Part shown: positions 1 to 14,100 of the stretch, in pieces | Layout: every line of letters begins with the position of its first letter | Position numbering within the stretch: the first letter of the stretch is position 1 | DNA from: Caprimulgus europaeus | Taxonomy: Eukaryota > Chordata > Aves > Caprimulgiformes > Caprimulgidae | Reading direction: 5' to 3' | Length of the DNA stretch: 64,000 nucleotides | NCBI GenBank assembly: GCA_907165065.1 | Contig: OU015528.1 | Location: forward strand, 23,766,015-23,830,014 | Notes under the pieces: model-generated | Seen by the model: only the letters and a program-made list of their open reading frames with translations | Database searches by the model: none | Told to the model about the DNA's origin: nothing | Program-made: the position numbers and the translations under genes

Positions 1-3000
1 CAGTGCAAAGTATTTCATTTAAGCAGCCACTCTAGAATTAGGAAACCTAGAAAATCCAGATAACACACTGCAAGATAGTAGATTTTGTCCTGAAAGACAA
101 ATCTTTTATACTGAAGATTTTGTCCTGGAGCCAAACAACTGTGCAAGTACAGACTCTGTAGCAATTGTAAAACATGCTGGTGGGAACTGCAGCAGAGGTA
201 GGAGTCCTGAGTGTTCCATGTTTTAGATTTACAGCAAAATTAAAAATAATAACTAGAACTAACTCCCTCACGAATAGGAAGACCAGTAGCTGCAATGCAA
301 TCAGATGCTAACACCTTTAAAAGATGTGGGAGTAAGAAAGGTAAAAACTTGAGGGAAATCTACGTAACATGAAAATTAGTCTTCATGCTCTTTACATTTA
401 CAGCCAGGTCTTTCATAAGAACTTTCTCTTGCACAAAGGAGGTGTGCCCTGCCCATTTATATCAACTTTAGGGGCAACAACATTGCCAGTGGTGCTGGAC
501 TGAAGTTCTTCTCCTTTTCTCCTGCTGACCCCACCACATGCCCTTCCAAATTCCCAGCAGCCCTCCAGAACAGTGTGAGCATTTTATGAAATTCCACTTG
601 CTTAGTATTTTTCCATTCAGACTCTAGAATCAGACACCAGCTTCCCTCCTCCAACAACACGTAATTTAAGACTGCCAGGCTTCACAAAGCAGTCAAGATT
701 TTTTCCCACCTCATGAATTTTGGAGTCCCCAGAGATCACTTTAAAGTTATTAAGGGGGTTTTTGTTTGTTTTTGAGGAGGGGAGCATTTGGGGAACATCA
801 CACTAAGGAGCTTCAAGATTTTGTATGGCAAAAGCTGCAGTTTTTATGCAAGCACGTGGTACCAGAGGCTGAAGCAAGGAGCTCTGGTCTCCTGCTTGTC
901 CTCTATGGTGGGGTGGCAGTGGCAGGCAGGGCAAGGCAACACTGCTGCCTGCCGCTGCCTCCTCATGTGCACCATGGCAGCGGCCTCCCTCACTGCAGCA
1001 GTGGGGTGGGGGCCTCTAATACGCTCCAGTACCTGAGAAATACGTAGAAATATTCTTTCTTAACTGCTTTGTACCTGCTTGTCTCTCATTATATGAAACA
1101 GCAATAGAAAGTTTTAAACAATCATCTTCCTTATCTGTTATTTTTATTCCCTTTCGACACCTTAATAATTGTCTTTTAATAAAGGAACATATTTTACTAC
1201 TTAATAATGAAATAAATTATTAAAATAAAGTTAATCCATTCTGGACATTAAATGAACAAACATCTCAATTATTCAACTGAAAATATAATAAATTTTCTAG
1301 GCTTTAAAAATTATCCACTGCCATTTAATAATGCTAAAAATGGTATTTGGTATTAAAAGACATTATTTTGATACTGCTTTTGCAAAATAATACAATTTTT
1401 TCAACATATCTACTCTCATGGCCAAGGCATACAGGTTTTTGTGAGATCTTTAGAGAACAGCAGTAGAAGTAATCACTGAGGGAGTAACCCTAGACCTAAG
1501 GTAGGAGATAAATGAATGAGGCACAAGAAGCAGCATCAAGCAGAAGGCAGGAGCAAATGAATTTTTCTGTGGCTAGTCCACTCAGTGTTGGTTGGCATCA
1601 GCTGGTATTGGAGGAAATCAGAGATTTTTCCTCCCACATGGCTGCCTTCTGAAGTCATGTTAATAATTTGGTTTGAATAAGGTTGTCCTTCTGAACAGCT
1701 ACAAGCATTGCTGTGATGTGTGGCTGTTTCAGACTAGGCACTGCCCTATCTTAAGAAAAAGGAAAGAACAGCACAAGACCAATAACTGGAATACAGAGAA
1801 CGTCATGCAGATGTTGATGGGTTGGCCGTGTTACCTTCCTTAGGGAGAAAACAGGTAAACCACATGAATTAAACAGATATTTATCCCAGTCTTTGCATAA
1901 CAGGATTTTAATTTCTTCCCAAATCAGTTTTAAAAAGTTAAATCCATTTATGAGCATGGTCTCATTCCTTGGAAAAAAACAGTTGTGCAGTGTTAGCCAT
2001 GTGGTATTGTGATTCCTAGGATCTGGCTTTCACTAGTAAAAACTAAACAGCAGGTCTTAGCATGAAGACACGTAACAGAAAATTTAAATGACTAGATAAT
2101 TTAAAGGCCATAGACTATAGTTTAAAAGTTTATTTTAGATTGCTACAGAGGATGCATTTGCTTAATCAGAAATACCTCAAAATTATTATATTTATTTTCT
2201 TTTAAAAAGTAACAAAAAGCTCAGATTTTCTCTACAGTGAGGATGCCAAGAAGTTAGAAGGATATAAAGAAATAAAATTTCTCCACGTTTTTTCTAACCT
2301 ATTTTATCCTGCTTCAGGTAAGCACTGTATGCTTAAGCATCAGGCTGCTGTGGGTTTTCCCAGTGCGGCTGCACACTTCTACAACAAAGAGTGGGCATGT
2401 TAAAAAAAAAAAAAAACAAAAACAAAAAAACAAGTCATATCAGAGAAAGTATTACTATTCCTTCACTGTTCACACATTCATTACTTCTGGCAAGTCACAA
2501 ATGTATTGGGTCTCTTGCCCTTGTACATATTTAATCTCTGTAAAAGTGAGCTATGTCCTGGGTGCATTGGAGCTACTGCAGAGACCACGACACATCCAGG
2601 TGTGTCAGTGATTTTTCACAGCTGATTGTGCTGTGTAAGTTATCTGGATAATGCAAGAGGCTCTGCACTTTTTCATTAAATATATGACTGGTGCAGTTTT
2701 CTCTAGCAACCAGATAGTTAAAATCAGAGTTTGGCATGGCAGAAACAGAATTCAAACCCCATATGCAAAAAAGGATAGTTTGGAAATACATCTAAGATAT
2801 CTAATGTCTACCTACTGCCCAAAGGGGCAGTCCCGCTGCCTTTCCCAGTCTGAGCAATCAAGCTTCTCACCTGCCCCAAAGCTGGCAACTGACACCATAG
2901 TAAGGCACTTCATGGAGCCAGCTTGCCAGAAGATCTGAACCATTTCCCTGCAGGACCAGATAAGCACCAGTGCCAACACAGGAGAGACAACTGGAGCACA

Positions 3001-6000
3001 CGGATTAAAGAAGGGAACAGAGGTAGGAAAACAGAGCTGTCCATTTTTTGCAGCATCTGATTCAGTTTAGCTGTACCATAATACCACCCTGGAAGCAGTA
3101 GAGCATCTAACACTGACAGGAAAGACTAAATGCAAAATAGGAAATCCAAAATCCTATTACCTCTGCAGAGTTTATGTTCCTGAACTAGCCTTTCATCCAT
3201 ACAGGAAGCATTCTCCTAAGAGCTGGCACTTACAAATGCTATTACCAAGAACAGAGCAGGGATTACTATTATTTTTTTTAAGTCACAGTGAGATATATTT
3301 ATTAGTGAAAGCAGGCCTGTAGTATGAGGAAGACTCATATGGAAATCTATTTTAAGCATGAAGAGGTCCATACCACATTTTCCATTTTCTAAAATAGTAC
3401 CCTCTCCATCAGACCCTATTCAGAGCAGAATAGGAGACCAGCATTTATAGTTTACAATTCACAGTGCCTAACCTTGCAAGCCCTAATCATGAGCACATGA
3501 AAAATCACTTTTTTTTCAGTTGGCCACATTAGCAACTGTAGTACACAGTTAGCCACTTTGAAAATATTAGCCCTTCTAGGCTCTGAATAATACCACTGAA
3601 ATGGCAGAATATGAGTCCTTTCAAACTTGTGCTGTAGAATACAAGAAAGTCTAACTCATAACAGAATGCCATTGTATGAAAAATAACTTTCACCTTAGCT
3701 GTGGTTTTCCTGTCCATATATTCTAGAATTACCCACAAAAGAGGCAGTTCAAATAGAGTTCATAAAAAGTGAGTGGTTGTGTACAGCAACTGTCTTTAAA
3801 GATTAAACTCCCTTTGCCTATACCAAAGACAGGATCTGTAGGAGAGTCACCTTCCCCAAAATTGTAATGTAGATCTTGAGAGCACAGAAAGAATTTGCTG
3901 TAAAACATGGAAGCAATTTGAGCAAAAATGGTAGCCCGTGATGACAGCCCATTTTATGCCCTCTGTGATTGAAGAGGTGATTGAGTTAAAAAAAAGAAGC
4001 TACAGCATGGTTAAGAGAGACTCTGAGACCTGAACTACACTTCAGGATACTGAAAAAAACCCTATTGCTATGTTCTTTGAATTATTCTTTCTGTACTCCA
4101 TTCATATCGTTCCCAAAGAGAACAAAAGGTAACAGGTAAGACCAAATGTTTTATGCTTTTTGCAATATTCTGTGATCAGTGCTCCCAGTACCTAAGCAAA
4201 GACATGGCTTAAATGGAATGAGTATTCAAAACTCTCGTTTCCAAGCAAGGGGAGGGAATATTACATACGAGGAGAAAATTTTGATTGTTACAATTCTAAA
4301 TTGCTGCGAGCTGATGAATCTGTAAGTATATTTTTAATTAAAATTCTCTGGTGAAACTTCAGGTAAACCCAGAAAAAGGATATGGGAACTAAAGCCTATG
4401 TATCCAGCAAGCCACAAGGGAAGTGGCAGAGGCACTTTTTTATCATCCATCATTCCTCTTGAACCAGTCTAAATGTGCAGCAAATTAATGAAACCAGAAC
4501 TGAAGGAGATGGGATGAACATGACTCTCTAACCAAGGGTTGGCAAAGCCATTTGGGAAGGCAAGCTCAAGCCTACGCTCACTGCAGCTAAAGCTTTTACG
4601 TATTTTATGTTACATAATAACTGGATATAAGCAAAGAACCCAGGTACCCAGACAAAAAATTTAGAAAATCATCTGTCTGGAGAAGGCCCCTTAACTTGAG
4701 ACCCTTTCCTACAGTTGCACTTTCTTGATCACTCAGGGAGTCTTGAATTCTTTTCTAGGTGATCATAGAGTTTCAATGGACAAAATGGAAGAGAACTACA
4801 CACAATAGCCTGCAGGTGAATGCACTTTTTTTGGAGATGGGAAATAAAGTTTTAACCTCTCCCATGCCACAGCTCGGATGGAGGCATGGAATGAGTCTCA
4901 GCTGCTAAAACACACACCACCTGCGCTTCAAAATACAGAAATTCTCACCTTCATGTGCATTAAGTGCTTTATTACAAAGCCTTCTGGAATAAGCCCCTCT
5001 TGGGAATGGAGGCAGAGGAGAGCTTAATTTCTGGGTTCTGTTTGGGCTGAGGCTGGAGTCAAGCACAGAGTTACGATGCCTGGGCAGTTCTGACAACCTC
5101 TGCAGGCATGCAACAGTCCCGGGTCTAGGCATTCTTTTCCAGAAACACAATCTTCTGCTTAGGTGCCTAAATTCTTCCTGAGCCTCACTTCCAGTCCCTA
5201 AGTCCTCTCTCTGATCTAGCAGTTTGTGCTACCAAGACATATGGTCTTAAAAAAAAATTACCATAAAAACCAAGCATAAGTTTATGAAACCAAGAGTTAC
5301 TATGCAATTTATTATTTAAAATTAAAAAAACATTCTAAAAATAATGTTTTTACTTACAAAATCAAATATTCCAAGTCCCACAGCTGATCCTACAGTTCAG
5401 CTAGAATTTGAGCATCTCTGACTGGCTGTGTGAAGCATCCTCTCTCTTCCTCCCCCAGAAGAATTAAGATAATCAGACCTCAGACAAAGAATGCAGAGAA
5501 CATAGAAAATATCAGAAAAAAAAATCATATTCTGCCTGAAAAACAGCATAACAAGGCCTTGTATTCTTTTTTGTGAATCAGCATGTTCTCCTATTAAATC
5601 TTAATCAATTGAATATTTGTTCTGTCATATAATATGGACTAAAAAATTACAATCCATAGTAGGTAGAGTAGACAGTTAAAAACTGGAAAATAGTACCCAC
5701 ATCATTTTGAGAGATGTGGTACTGTACAATCCAATATTAGGCATTATATGCTTTTGCTTTAAAAAATATAAACACTTTGCACCCCTCATGAAATGATTTG
5801 GTATGCTTCCCTCTCAGCTTTCAAAATAGATTTGCATAGCATGTACCACTGACTTATAGAAGTCTGGCCTGGGGTGTGGTGAACATGATGCCTAGACTAT
5901 TTTCTGTATGAATTACAACTGCAAGAGCAGGGAGAATATTCTCACAGCTCTCATCCAACAATACACAATAAACATTCCTTCACTTTCTTTGCAAAAACAA

Positions 6001-7897
6001 TTGCAGAAGAGTTTTTAGATTGCCATTATCCACATAGACCTTGGAAACGCTGCCAGAGGCAAAAGCCATCTGTCCAGAGACCTTGTGTTTCCACACAGCT
6101 GTTCTGAACATACTTTCTTTACTTAGAATTAGAGGATGTAAGATGTACTGTTGTAGGTTCTAAGCTCCCTTCCCTTATAACAAAGGAATCTCATAAAAGG
6201 AGAGGGAAAACATTTAACCCTCATCCCATCACCAAGTAGCAAAAGCCTAGTGCTGAACTAATAGACCTTTCTCCCCAGTAAATCAATGACAGAATTAACG
6301 ACCTTTATTAATGAGGGAGAGAATTAGGTTACAAATTTGAGAGCCCTTTGCAGAAAAATCTCAGCCAGCAGCTCTTTGTGTTTTTGAACAACTACAGTTA
6401 TACTTGTAGTGCTCCCATTGTCCCAGTCATTCCAGTAGCTGCATAAGGACACAGAGAAAAGTCCCAAGCTGACTCAGGAATTTTTTAGATCAAAGTCAAT
6501 GTCTCAAAGTCCATGTGGAAATAAATGGATGTTGCACATTGTGAAGTACTTTTGTTGTATGCTCTTGGAAAAAAGTAGGCAGCTCATTTCTCCGCAGTGT
6601 CACTTTCTTTTTCAAGACAACGCAGTAAACAATGCACCACATACCAGTATCTAATATTAAGTATCAACATCCTCCTCCAAAACAAATATTTGGGTCTTAC
6701 TGGGCAGCAGAAACAGAAAAACCTGCCATGCTTAGCTAAGAGCAGCAAGCAATACGCAGTTCCTCATAAATCTGAACTTTAATCACAGCTGGCAGTCGCA
6801 CAACATTAAAATGCAAATAAAAACTGTCTTCCAGAAGTTTTCCTCCACCTCGTAGCGTTGCCTCAGTCTAGAGTATTGAACTGTATCCATCTGTTTCCCA
6901 GCCCTGTCCTAATCAAAAACAGGTAAAAGGTAAAATTATGAAAAGCAACAGTAGTATAGTACTGTATAATACCTTATGAATAATACATTAACCACCCACT
7001 TTCAGTACTGGCTATCTTCTTTAACAAAAAATGGAAGAATAACTGTTTCAGCCACACATACTTCAGTGGTTACTAGAGTCTGAAAATAGCTCAGCATAAT
7101 TAGCTGATTAAACTAGGAAGCAATGTAGAAAACTATTGATTAGATAGCTAGGAAAGCAAACATATATAGTGGCATTGCATTCCAGTCAAAAAGTAATTAA
7201 GAAACATCAGGGTAGCAATTATCTCCCACTATGCCTCTTTCCTTTCAGGTCAATTTCTAGTATTGGAGATTTTTCTTCTTGAAGGGTGTAAAATGGGTAA
7301 ACCACATGCCAAATTTCAAACTGATAGAGCATTTCATAATGTTAAATTGCAAAAAGCAGTCATCTTCCCAAAGCATTGGGTATGTAATTAGATGTAGATC
7401 AGATTAGATTACTTCTAGATTAGATTCTAAAGCATTAAATACTCAAAGTTCACATCAAGTGTAATGATCCACTTGTCTATTTTTTATGAGCTTTGTTATT
7501 TATAATTTCAGGCTTCAATAAGGGCACTCATAGTCCTAAATGCAGATTCTTCCTTGCTTCCAGGTGTCATGTGCAGGTAAATATTTAGTCATATACAACA
7601 TTCTTCCTTCATGATGCTTCTCTACTATGATTTCCCCAAGGACAAGATTGTCTTTCTTCAAATCAATTGTCACCTCAAAATTTTGAGAATTCCTGCTTGG
7701 TCATTTTTGGTCATCCGTATTGCCACCTAGATAGATAAACAAGGCTCAAACTGAAAGCTGTCTCTCAAAAATCTAAGTAGTCAGAAAGCTTCTCAAAGAT
7801 TTAATGTCTGCCTAAGGAAGATTACCTTTAATATCTTAAAGACTTTCTCAGAAAGCATTTAGTCTCTGAGAGGAAATTCTGCAATGATGCACAGCAA
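1..7897. other. AT-rich non-coding DNA, nothing recognised
   Basis: Short unmatched ORFs on both strands, A/T homopolymers (for example A14 near 2402) and no CR1 tail, tRNA-like or exon-like structure that I can support. TMEM168, the next gene after LSMEM1 in mammals, is not present here. Confidence 0.6.
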
Positions 7898-8100
7898 TTT
7901 TCTTCTCCTCTCCTCTCCTCTCCTCTCCTCTCCTCTCCTCTCCTCTCCTCTCCTCTCCTCTCCTCTCCTCTCCTCTCCTCTCCTCTCCTCTCCTCTCCTC
8001 TCCTCTCCTCTCCTCTCCTCTCCTCTCCTCTCCTCTCCTCTCCTCTTCCCCTCCCCTCCCTTCCCCTCCCCTCCCCTCCCCTCCCCTCCCCTCCCCTCCT
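7898..8100 (+). repeat. 203-nt polypyrimidine tract: (TCCTC)n then (CTCCC)n microsatellite
   Basis: Uninterrupted C/T on the plus strand. 7904-8045 is about 28 near-perfect TCCTC units; after CTTCCC it switches to about ten CTCCC units up to 8098. A short (TC)n run follows at 8105-8116. Mirror-symmetric purine/pyrimidine DNA of this kind can form intramolecular triplex. The RRGEE- and LLSSP-repeat open frames across it are artefacts. Confidence 0.97.
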
Positions 8101-8116
8101 GCTGTCTCTCTCTCTC

Positions 8117-11100
8117 ACATATACACATTGTTGCTTTAGAAGAATTTCAGGATTGTAAAACTGTAAGAAATCAGACACAATTTTATAATCGATATTAAAG
8201 CAGAAATAATGCTATCCACAAAAATTTTAATTCTACAAAAGCACAAAGTACAAAAGAGTTTTTCTCCTTCTAACCAATAGTAGCCTAAGCAACAAGGAAA
8301 GGAGGGGTCACCAGTGTGCCAGGAGGCACTGGACAGAAAACCCAATGGCAATGGGGGCTTACAACTTGCAAATTATTATAAAAACAGATTACTATCAAAT
8401 GTCTGTACTTTTCAGGTGGAGCTATCTTTGCAGTAGAAAAAACGATTGAGAGAATGAACAAATGAATTTATAAATGGAAGAAACAAATGAAGACTTTATC
8501 AAAAAGTATGAAGACAACAAAAATTGAAGAAAAAAATGAACTTACATTCAGAACTCTATCTTGAGATGCAAGTGGGTAGAGAGGAATTAAAGAACTGAAC
8601 CCAGGAAAAGAGAGATGCAACAGACAATTCATACCACATCAATGTACAGTCCTTCTGTATGCAGTTTGACTTACTTTTGAAGTTAATCCAGAAACTAAAC
8701 TTGCAGTGCTATTTTCCTCAGCACAGCAGTTACAGTAGGGTAAAACTCATGTAAATGAAATTAGGCAATCATGTTTTATCAACAGACTTTGGCCATATTA
8801 GTTCCTGGTGAGATGTGATATTCACTTCATTGCACCTGAGTGAGTTAAATACTTTTCATATGGAAATAAGGTCATTCATCATAAGGATTTCTCTTCTTTT
8901 TATGTCATGAAATAAAAGAAAACAAAATAAGTCAACTTTTTAATCAAATTTCCCCACTACTGTTTTGATTAATCTAGTTTTTTCTTACAATTTAACATAG
9001 ACTCAAACATAAGTATTTGAAACAGAATTTGTTCAGCGATGCTGGTGTATGGCTTTTTATCTTAGCTAAAACTTTGATGAACTGTTTCAAAGTAAGAGGT
9101 AAACTCCAGAGGAGTCAGTGTGGGAATGCTTTGGGATGCTGAAGTTCCCTCATTTCTTTAGCATGGAAAGCTGCATCAGGGAGTCAGAGGTCTATGAATA
9201 CAAGATATTAGAAACCTAACAGTTGTAACAGTACAAGGAAGATATCAAGCTCTTAGATTTTTCTTTCCGTGGGTAGAAGCAACAGACATCCAACACAGAA
9301 CAAGCACACCTGTTTGCATGGGTGTCCTGGTTTTGCTACCCAAACCACCACAGTGGCTGTGCACTTGCGGCCATGTGTGGGGTAGCATAGCAGGAAGCAA
9401 CCATTGCACAAGGCAACATCTGGAATATGTCTTTCCCTATGATTTATGTCTCTCTGTGTTGCAGTGGATGACACCACATTAGTTCTAGTACACCACCACA
9501 GCCTCTCACAGTCATGACCCTATATACCATACATTGATCATGGATCACAGGCTTGACTGCTGACTGCATCTGGTGCATGGAGTTGCTTCACAGAAGTTGA
9601 TCTGCTTGGCTGCCCTTCACACACCTGGGCCAGGGGATCACACTGCACAAAAATCTATAACCTCAACAGTTCTGTCATTTAATCACCATCTCATTTCAGA
9701 CACATCTGGTTCCATATTAATTTTTTTATTATTTCCATCTCAGCTTTTCTATTTTTTCTGTCTTTCGGTTCATTCTTAAATCTCAAACACTCGTTAGATA
9801 AGTCAGAAAACACAATTCTCTGTGGTTAGATGTTTCTCTGTTCATTACATGTTATGGGTAAAATCTTCATCCAAATTGAGTCAGTGCCAAAATTTATATT
9901 GGTATCAGTGAGTCTGAGATTTCATTCTCCAGATATTTTGCATGTAAGAAGTCATGTCAAGAGAACAATAGTGCTTCATTATCGAGCACCCAGAAAGACA
10001 AATAAATAATAGTTTAACAAACAGAATTCAAGTTGGTTTAATTTCAGTCCCCTATCACATGCTCTTTAGCTACGGCAGAGAAGTTCTACTGGCACAGTTC
10101 CTGGTACACTTCTTGCTATTGTTCTGCCTCCCACTGTAGCTCCTTCACCTGCTTGGGCTTCTGCTTGTAAGATAACTCTCCCCTGCCCTCTGTCTCCTAC
10201 TGTCTGTCCCCAGAGCTGCTGCTTCCCATGAGAGGAGAAACTAGCTCCTGGAAGTATCCCCCAACTGGCTCCTCACTCTCAGACATGAAAAGCATACACT
10301 GCCTTGAAGTCAGACATTACTAAGTCATTTGCCAAATGTTTTGTGGTGTTATTCTGCCTCTTAGAGTGAAAGGAAACAGGGCACAGTTAAGACACGTGCT
10401 GGGGCCTCTTGCTTGTCCATCAGCCTTTCTCAGCCTTCCTGCTTACCCCAGCCCTGCTGAAGTTTGATCTCGCATAAATGCTGTTTAAAATCAATGGAAC
10501 CAAAAGGAGCATGATCAAGAGGAAATGTGACACTATGGCTCTGGGGTTCCCAGCCCTTTTTTGACAAGCAGCACCACTACTTCTGCCTTCTCCTTTTCTT
10601 TGTTCCTGCAGGGTCCATCACATTCACACTTCCCTGGACCAAAAATATTGCCTCTCTTTACCTCCTTGACTGGTCTCTTCTTGTCTCATGGAGCCAGTCC
10701 CTCCTCTGCACTCCCAGCACCGGGACCACAAGGACTGAGCAGCAGGACAGGAAGAGAAGGTGTAAAGTCATCTTCTCTTCCTCCTCCATGCTGCCTGTCA
10801 TTACTGGTGGGACATGGAGTAGTAATGCAACATTACATCTAATTTTTAGAGTGCTTTCCTGGTGGGTAGCCAGTCCTGGACCACAGGATGAGGATGTTTG
10901 TGCTGCAAGTAGTCCATAAAAATATGCAAACAGGTTTGGAAGCAGAGATTGGACTATGCAACTCCATGTCTGCCATCGGAATTAGGTCTGATGATGCTTA
11001 GACTGTGTATCTTGTGTGGTCTTAGGAGGTGGATCCCAGTTCTCTCAGGCAGAAAATGTGCAGTAGCAGAAATTCAGGAACAAGAGAAACTTACGGGTAA

Positions 11101-14100
11101 ACTTAGGTGCTTATGGACTTTGATTAGACAGGATTTGTGTAGACTGTTCTGTTGACATCTTTTGGCTGTCCAAGTTTCTGCTGAGCAGGTACAAACTGAG
11201 CCCTTTCAAAAGTATGATCAACCTGGAGTGGCATTGCATTGCATAAGGCCATTCTGGCCACAAATACTGCTTACTGTCCAATTGCAAGCCCTACTTGAAA
11301 CTTATGAATGCAAGACCCAGTCAGAAGAAAGTTTGCCAAAATGCTTTTTAACTTAGCAGAACAACATTTTTTCCTTTTGTCTCATTCTCAGAAACAGATT
11401 AAACTTTGAAGAAAAAGGGGTGGAGCAGGGAAAGGGAAAATCCTGTGTGAACCAGGAAGCCAGCAGGAAAATTTTCAGCACAGCATTTAAAGTTTGGCAA
11501 AACTACAGCAAACAAAGTTTGGATCTTAATGTTGAAAGTGGCATATCATATAGTTATATTCACCAGCACTGCTACCAACCCAGCTTAATTTGGCGCATCA
11601 GTATCTTTCCATTAGTGCTAAATAGAGTATTCCAAAATCATTATTTGTTCAAACAGATGCCACTTACTACAAAAAAAAGCCACATAATTTTTTCTTTCTT
11701 TCTCCCACATAATCTCTCCCCTCCATTATTAAAACAATAAGTGATATGAGATGGGTAACACTTAGGCCTAGCTACAATGTGAGCAAGGCAATTCTACACC
11801 TGCTATCCACTGTTGGAATAGTCACTGTTGTTTTAAGAAATCTATTCTCCCAAGAGAAAAAAACACTTTATTTTTTCAGTGTACTCACAATTTCTGCTGC
11901 AATTCACTGATCAGTATCACTATTGTTTTCAGCAATAGGGTTATGTTTATAGGTCTGCTTTCATTGAGTCATTTTGTTCTAATAAATCATTTAATCTCTT
12001 GCAAAGCTGCAATATCATACTTGGGCTGCACAATATAAAAATAGATGGATGCTTTGCAGCCAGCAAACCAGACATTTGGAGCTCTATATGCTTTTTCATG
12101 AGTAGTCTACAAATAACATAATTTCATAATTTAAAAAATGTTGCTTTTCTTCTCTTAGACTCTGCTTTTAAATGCACAAAGTTTAATAGTTAGTCCTTCA
12201 AAATTAATTAAAATATAGGCAGATCTACAGATAACATTGTGCATAAACAAAAGTAACCCAGAAAATCATTTGAAGCAGTTGCTTCTTTAAATATATGTAT
12301 TTATGGGGCCCAGTAAGAAATTATCAAAATGCCAGGTAAACTATGTGTCTCCTTGCAGATAAGGTCTGGTATATGTTTTTATGAAGAGTGTCGGGCTATT
12401 TCTTATGCCTCTATCTAAGCAGAATTTAGAGCTAGGTCTCACTGAACAAGTTTAATTATTCCAGAACAAGAAATGTCAACATTTTAATGAATTGTATGGT
12501 AACCTGTAAAAAAACACTGTAAAAAGACACAGTGCTAAAGACTAATTAGAGACTGTGCTCTCACACTATGAGTAGCTTTATCAAAACCCATGGCCTTGTA
12601 GAGAACACAGAAAAACATTTAGATAACAAGCATTGCAGAAGGAATGCATTTAGTAAAGTTAGATATACTGAACAAGGCTCAAAGCACATCTGCATATCTA
12701 AAATGGTGACTTTATTGCTTGCATTATTTTCAGTGGTATGCACAAGATAATGCTGAAAATCTTAAAATATTACACTCCATAAGCTACATGTTGTGGTTTC
12801 TTCCTCAGAAAACAGTATGCTCTAAGTGCCGCTATCCTTGCTGAGAGACAGATATATTATGAAGAAAAGATCTTCTACTTTAGTTGTGTCGAATTTAGAT
12901 TTTGCATTAGAAGACTGTCAGCATAAGAAAGTCTTTATTAAAATAAGAACAACAATACTTAGCTTTAAATAAAATGAAATCTCATGAGGCATCTTAAAAT
13001 GATCATATACAGCAGAACCTCACCACTCTGGCCATTTGAGACCTTTTTACTATTCAGATGATGAAAAGCTTGTATTGCTGAAATGTGATTGCTAGTAGCA
13101 TAAGTCTATGTTCTTCAAACTCTAACATTTTTTTAAACAGAATATAAGTATTTTGCCCTAAAATAAAATACAAAAAGCAATAACTTTAAAACGTACACAC
13201 TAAACTCATACAAGTATGGGGCCAGAACAGCAGCAGAGGCAGCACTAAAGTGTATTTTCTCTTTTTCATTCAAGGGTATGTTTAGAAATGTGTATATGTG
13301 TGTTTGTATGTTTGTGGCCACAAATAAAAATGAAGATGTAAGCAAAATACTTTAACAGCTATAGCTAAAAGTCTAGGGCAAGTGAATGCACAAGACAATC
13401 CTCAATGGACTAAACAGAGGAGATCTCAGGACCTCAAGTAGAGACAGTACATCAGACTCCATGTTTGCTAACGCTTTCCTTCCACTGAGTCATAAATGCC
13501 TGTTCTAGCAGTTTTTTGAAAGAGCAAAGAAAGCAATGTGGTGCCTCATTACTGATTCTGATACAGAATCAGGAACCTGATTCTGTTCTCATTTGGAGAT
13601 AAAAGCCATTTTTGGGTAAATCATGCATAGCTCTCCTGAAGTCAATAGATTTAAAACACTGTAAAACTGGGGTGAGGGAGAAGACTTATATCTCTCAGCC
13701 GCGTAGGAAAACAATTTCCATGATATATTCTATAAATTTATAGGAAGCCTACATAAAATTTTCCATTTAGGCAATTTCCTGTAGCATAGCTAATTACCAT
13801 CATCTAACTAAGAGGAAAAATGTAATTGCTATATGACTCACTAAAACATTAAAGTACTCAACAGAAGATATAGTTTGCATAAACAATCTCAGCAGCAAAT
13901 TAATCTTTGAGCAATGCTGTTCTCTAACTATTTATTTCAGTTTTTTGCAAAGAGAGATTTAAAAACAGCAAAACTGCTTCATGGTTAAGGTTCAAGATCA
14001 GGAGGATGTGCAATGACTTATTTTCTTAATGTTGCTTCAAAGTTGCCATAATAGCCACAAGATTATAAGCACAAGGTTTTCTACAATAATGTCTCCTGGA

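Noticed and set aside
7828-8198. ORFs of repeating RRGEE or LLSSP
   Set aside because: They are translations of the TCCTC/CTCCC microsatellite.
9250-9560. Possible LTR fragment
   Set aside because: No terminal TG..CA ends, target-site duplication, second copy or primer-binding site could be defined.
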